From positions 496,001 through 560,000 of the forward strand of contig NW_017386030.1 in the NCBI RefSeq assembly GCF_000237925.1: 64,000 bases of DNA, read 5' to 3'. The position numbers and the translations under genes were made by a program. Within the stretch, counting starts at the first letter, position 1. Every line of letters starts with the position of its first letter. The notes under the pieces are model-generated. The model did not search any database. It saw only the letters and a program-made list of their open reading frames with translations, and was not told the origin of the DNA. This document shows positions 60,560-64,000 of the stretch, piece after piece. This DNA comes from Schistosoma mansoni. Its lineage: Eukaryota > Platyhelminthes > Trematoda > Strigeidida > Schistosomatidae.

Positions 60560-60940
60560 GTTTTTTTTTAATAATTGAGATCATGAGTCAATTGAAACCA
60601 GACCATTATGGAAAACCTGTGATCATTGAACAGCTGTTTTGTTATAGTATAAGACTACTAAATAGTGCGCATACACGATCCTGCTTACGTGATCAGAATG
60701 CAGGAACTGTCGGTCTCTAGATCACTGAGCCCTTAGGCACTCAACCGTATTAATGTGTAATTTCCACCGTTCAGTGCTTTCAGGTTCTATTTTTGGACTC
60801 CTCGTAGATGTACACTGCTGAGGAGTCCCAAAATAGGACGAAACGACCGTCCAGTGCTTCCAGGTTTTTCCATGATGGTCTAGCTTCAATTAACTCATGA
60901 TTTCAACTGTAAACTTAGTAAAATCTTTACAAAAACCGCT

Positions 60941-60944
<4 letters not shown>
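60560..60944. mobile_element. Foldback hammerhead SINE
   Basis: The left inverted end (ATTGAGATCATGAGTCAATT) is followed by a decayed minus-sense ribozyme half and decayed minus-sense head at 60600-60760. An intact plus-sense ribozyme follows at 60806-60863, then the plus tail. The right end (AAATCTTTACAAAAACCGCT, TCTGATA) runs straight into a (TA)n tract. Confidence 0.8.
60806..60863 (+). ncRNA. Hammerhead ribozyme, best-preserved copy
   Basis: Every core position is present: stem I CACTG/CAGTG, CTGAGGA, stem II GTCC/GGAC closed by a CAAAATA loop, GAAA, stem III ACG/CGT with a 2-nt loop, and a GTC cleavage site. Its stem I outer part (GATG / TTCC) matches other copies and could provide the tertiary loop contact known for natural hammerheads. 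Confidence 0.82.

Positions 60945-60974
<30 letters not shown>
60945..60974. repeat. (TA)n microsatellite at SINE edge
   Basis: About 15 TA units abutting the right end of the foldback SINE. Confidence 0.95.
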
Positions 60975-60976
<2 letters not shown>

Positions 60977-61464
60977 TAGTCATTCATGTTTTAGTCTATT
61001 GTTTATCTTTCATTATCATTAAAAAAAGTTTTGAAATAGCATTTAGATTTTTTAGCATAAAACAAATCATTTCTGTATTGAATGCTCACAGTAACCAGAT
61101 TCATCTATGTAGTAAACGAGAACATCAGTGGGGGATAATCAAATGTATCTGAATACAAAATATCTTAGTAAAATCTATGAACCATACAGTATATACTTCA
61201 TTTGCAAAATGTTAATCAATCATCTCAGACTGTAGTGTTCTTTCGATTCCATACCAATCATTCTCTGTTCTCATTCTGTTTTCTTCAATCTTCTTAGCAT
61301 TCTTCCTCTAGATATTTCACTTTCTATTGATGATATATATTACTTATATCTATTGACATCAGTAGAAGATACCATACCTTACTTCGACACATCAAGTAGA
61401 TTTGGTATAAAATAAAGAAATGTAATTTTTTTGAATTTAATCAGAAATTATTCTAAACATATGT

Positions 61465-61795
61465 CCTATACTTTTAATAGTTGAGATCATGAGTCAATTG
61501 AGGTTAGACCACCATCAAAAACCGGGAAGCACTGGACAACTGTTTCGTTATAGTATGAAACTACTAAGTAATGCGCATCCACGATCCTGCCTCGCGAGAT
61601 TCGAACCCAGGACTTATCAGTCTCGCACTCGAGCGCTTAACCTCTAGAACCACTGAGAACACTGCTGAGGAGCCCCACAATAGGACGAAACGACCGTCCA
61701 GTGATTCCAGGTTTTCCATGGTGGTCTAACCTCAACCGACTCATTATCTCAACTATTAAAATAACTATAATATTCACATAAACCCATTCTGATAT
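61465..61795. mobile_element. Foldback hammerhead SINE
   Basis: It has a minus-sense tail and decayed ribozyme half at 61485-61600 and a well-kept minus-sense tRNA-like head at 61575-61655 (B box GATTCGAACCC on the plus strand). Then come a plus-sense ribozyme at 61652-61711 and a tail ending ATTATCTCAACTATTAAAA. Same composite order as at 3333, 53845 and 60560. Confidence 0.8.
61652..61711 (+). ncRNA. Hammerhead ribozyme motif
   Basis: Core CTGAGGA, GAAA, stem III ACG/CGT and the GTC site are present. Stem II is GCCC/GGAC, with one C-A mismatch. Probably weakened rather than dead. Confidence 0.65.
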
Positions 61796-62199
61796 GTCTA
61801 GATTGAAAATGTGTAAAACAGTTTTTGTTTTTTTTCTCCATAACACCAATCAAAACACTAAAGATTCATTAATACTATGGATCAAATAACTTAGGATGAG
61901 AATAGGGAAGAACACTTATTCTCCTTAAAGATAAAATTCTGTCACACATACTCAAAACAGAATAACAACAACAACAATAATAGATGTAATCATGATTTTA
62001 CTGGATTCATTTGCATATTGATATAAAAAAATGTTTAGTCAGAAGGATTTACCCTTAGTTTTAAAGAGTAACGTTTCCTTGCATAATCTAATGACAATAT
62101 TCTAATCACTATTAGATATGAAAGTTATTCAATCCATAGTTTATGCCAAAATATATATTGATGAAACTTGAATACTACGACGACTACTACTACTACTTC

Positions 62200-63205
62200 T
62201 GGTTAGCGTATTTTTAGCGGGTTGGTTTTCCACGGGACGAGGTCGCTAACCCCATGCCCAATCCCTCTCCTTTATTCGAGGTTGGGACCGGCAGTAGCCC
62301 CCGGAGGAGCTACAGGCGGAGTTCGATAGACCGGATCATGAAGACATCATCATCTAGATTGAAGCACCGGATACAGTGGACAGCTAGGATGCAACTAGAC
62401 GATTTAGACATCGCAGATGATCTGGCTCCTCTATCACACACGCAACAACAAATGCAGGAGAAAACGACCAGTGTAGCAGCAGACTCAGCAGCAGTAGGTC
62501 TCAATATAAACAAAGGGAAAAGCAAGATTCTCCGATACAATACAACATGCACCAATCGAATTACACTTGACGGAGAAGCTTTGGAGGATGTAAAACCCTT
62601 TACATATTTGGGCAGCATCATCGATGAACACAGTGGATCTGGTGCAGATGTGAAGGCGCGGATCGGCAAAGAAAGCACAGCATATCTACAACTGAAGAAC
62701 ATCTGGAACTCAAAACAATTATCAACCAACACCAAAGTCAGAATTTTCAATACAAATGTCAAGACAGTTCTGTTGTATGGGGCAGAAACTTGAACAACCA
62801 TCAAAACCATCATCCAGAAGATACAGGTGTTTATTAACAGTTTTCTATGCAAGATACTTCGGATCCGTTGACCAGACACTATCAGCAACAATCTGCTGTG
62901 GGATAGAACAAACCAAATTCCAGTGGAGGTAGAAATCAGGAAGAAGCACTAGAATTGTTTTGGGCACACATTGAGGAAATAACCCAACTGCATGACAAGA
63001 CAAGCCCTCACATGGAACCCTGAGGGCCAAAGGAAAAGAGGAAGACCGAAGAACACATTACGCCGAGAAATGGATACAGACATGAGAAGAATGAACAAAA
63101 ACTGGATAGAACTAGAAAGGAAGGCCCAGAACAGAATGGGTTGGAGAATGCTGGTCGGCGGCCTATGCTCCATTGGGAGTAACAGGCGTAAGTAATTAAG
63201 TAGGT
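62200..63205 (+). mobile_element. RTE-clade LINE deletion derivative (5' module joined to RT C-terminal half)
   Basis: It starts with the 5' module (TTCTGGTTAGCG near 62199, ending GGAGCTACAGG near 62322) and continues in one open frame to 62793. Key blocks are [40 protein letters not shown] and LQLKNIWNSKQLSTNTK. The C-terminal block ([19 protein letters not shown]) follows, with a degenerate (GTAA)n tail. The RT motif is IADD, not FADD. Endonuclease and RT front half are missing. TAC/ACT triplet repeats flank both ends (62182-62198, 63206-63222) and may hide a target-site duplication. Confidence 0.88.
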
Positions 63206-63364
63206 ACTACTACTATTACTACTGTTACATTGATATTTTAAGAGAATTTGCTTATTTACTGAAAGTAAACAGGTGAATGCTTTGGATTCGTTTGACTCTT
63301 TTTAAGCGAAAAATATTATCACAATGAGGAATGGTAAAGATTGTCGTATTGTAACATTTAAATT

Positions 63365-63525
63365 TGTGAGTCAATCTAAACTAGATCACCATTGAAAATC
63401 TGGAAGCACTGAACGACGTTCTAGTCCCATGTGCGAGATCATGGATGAGCACTGCTGAGGAGTCCCGTACTGAGACGAACCAGCTGTCCAGTACTTTCAG
63501 GTTTTTCTTAAGTTTTCCTATGATC
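63365..63525. mobile_element. Decayed foldback hammerhead SINE
   Basis: The minus-sense tail (AGTCAATCTAAACTAGATCA) and a minus ribozyme remnant near 63400-63430 run directly into a plus-sense ribozyme at about 63450-63510. It has the CTGAGGA core but GAAC instead of GAAA, so it should be inactive. Confidence 0.65.
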
Positions 63526-64000
63526 ACTTGAGTGTTTATTTTGGCCTACTAAGGGATAGTTGATTTTATTCACCTTCAAATATCCTGTTTCATGACATAT
63601 TTCATTTGGATTAATGTATGAATGAACTATAGAGAATTCTCTTTGAAGAAACAAATGATCAATTACCGGTAATTTATTTATGAAATTTAAGTTTTCTATC
63701 GTTCATTATCTAACTGTCCTTAACTAAACACAAACTACTTGTCCATCACTAATTGATTATCATTGAGAATTTAATTAATATTATAGTTTAGGTCTAGATT
63801 CATCCTCTAAATATAATGGTTACTATGAGTTGTTGTCCAAGGTATATGCAAGAAAGAAGTAACCTATAGGATTATTAACTTCTTTTAATTGATAAGATGA
63901 TTCACCTAGTAACAGAAACGTTTATTATTTATAAGCAAAGATAGGTAGTAGCTAGCAATAGAATCCATGATGCGTGTTTCGCCCCAAGTGGGACTCGTCA
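63526..64000. other. Non-coding end of window
   Basis: AT-rich; nothing recognised. The last 35 bp (GTTTCGCCCCAAGTGGGACT) may be the start of another decayed SINE-type repeat. Confidence 0.35.

Overview
The window looks like a piece of a schistosome (blood fluke) nuclear genome. Three things say so: SINE copies that carry hammerhead-ribozyme cores of the type known from the Schistosoma Sm-alpha family; RTE-, CR1- and Penelope-type retroelement fragments throughout an AT-rich background; and two conserved eukaryotic genes whose first introns are only 29-35 bp while later introns reach several kb, the intron layout reported for schistosomes. The species cannot be fixed from the sequence alone.

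Layout. 1-7.4 kb is a patchwork of retroelement debris: a SINE with a hammerhead, an RTE LINE deletion derivative with a target-site duplication, a foldback SINE and Penelope-like ends. 5.0-17.0 kb holds a large, nearly identical inverted duplication (arms 5033-5770 plus 7404-8863, and 14589-16048 plus 16234-16970) around a spacer with a 323-N gap. Parts of a possible membrane-protein gene lie in and next to the left arm. 18.2-23.9 kb is a CR1-like LINE lacking its RT core and an RTE-like LINE, both on the minus strand. 24.1-42.6 kb is the gene core: PAAF1 (proteasomal ATPase-associated factor 1, eight exons, plus strand) and GTPBP4/NOG1 (nucleolar GTP-binding protein 1, nine exons, minus strand). 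They converge with 208 bp between stop codons. Their large introns hold LINEs, Penelope fragments and three copies of a roughly 500-bp SINE-like element. 43.0-46.2 kb is a CR1-like LINE, 46.2-53.8 kb is a gene desert with a 200-N gap, and 53.8-63.5 kb is a dense cluster of hammerhead SINEs, many in a foldback arrangement, with more RTE pieces and microsatellites.

The two recognised genes have unrelated jobs: proteasome base assembly and regulation (PAAF1) and 60S ribosome biogenesis (GTPBP4). They share a tail-to-tail boundary in which a plus-strand AATAAA abuts the GTPBP4 stop codon. Each gene has one GC-AG intron, supported by reading phase. The most unusual structure is a recurring composite SINE with hammerhead motifs on both strands, pointing outward from one tRNA-like head.
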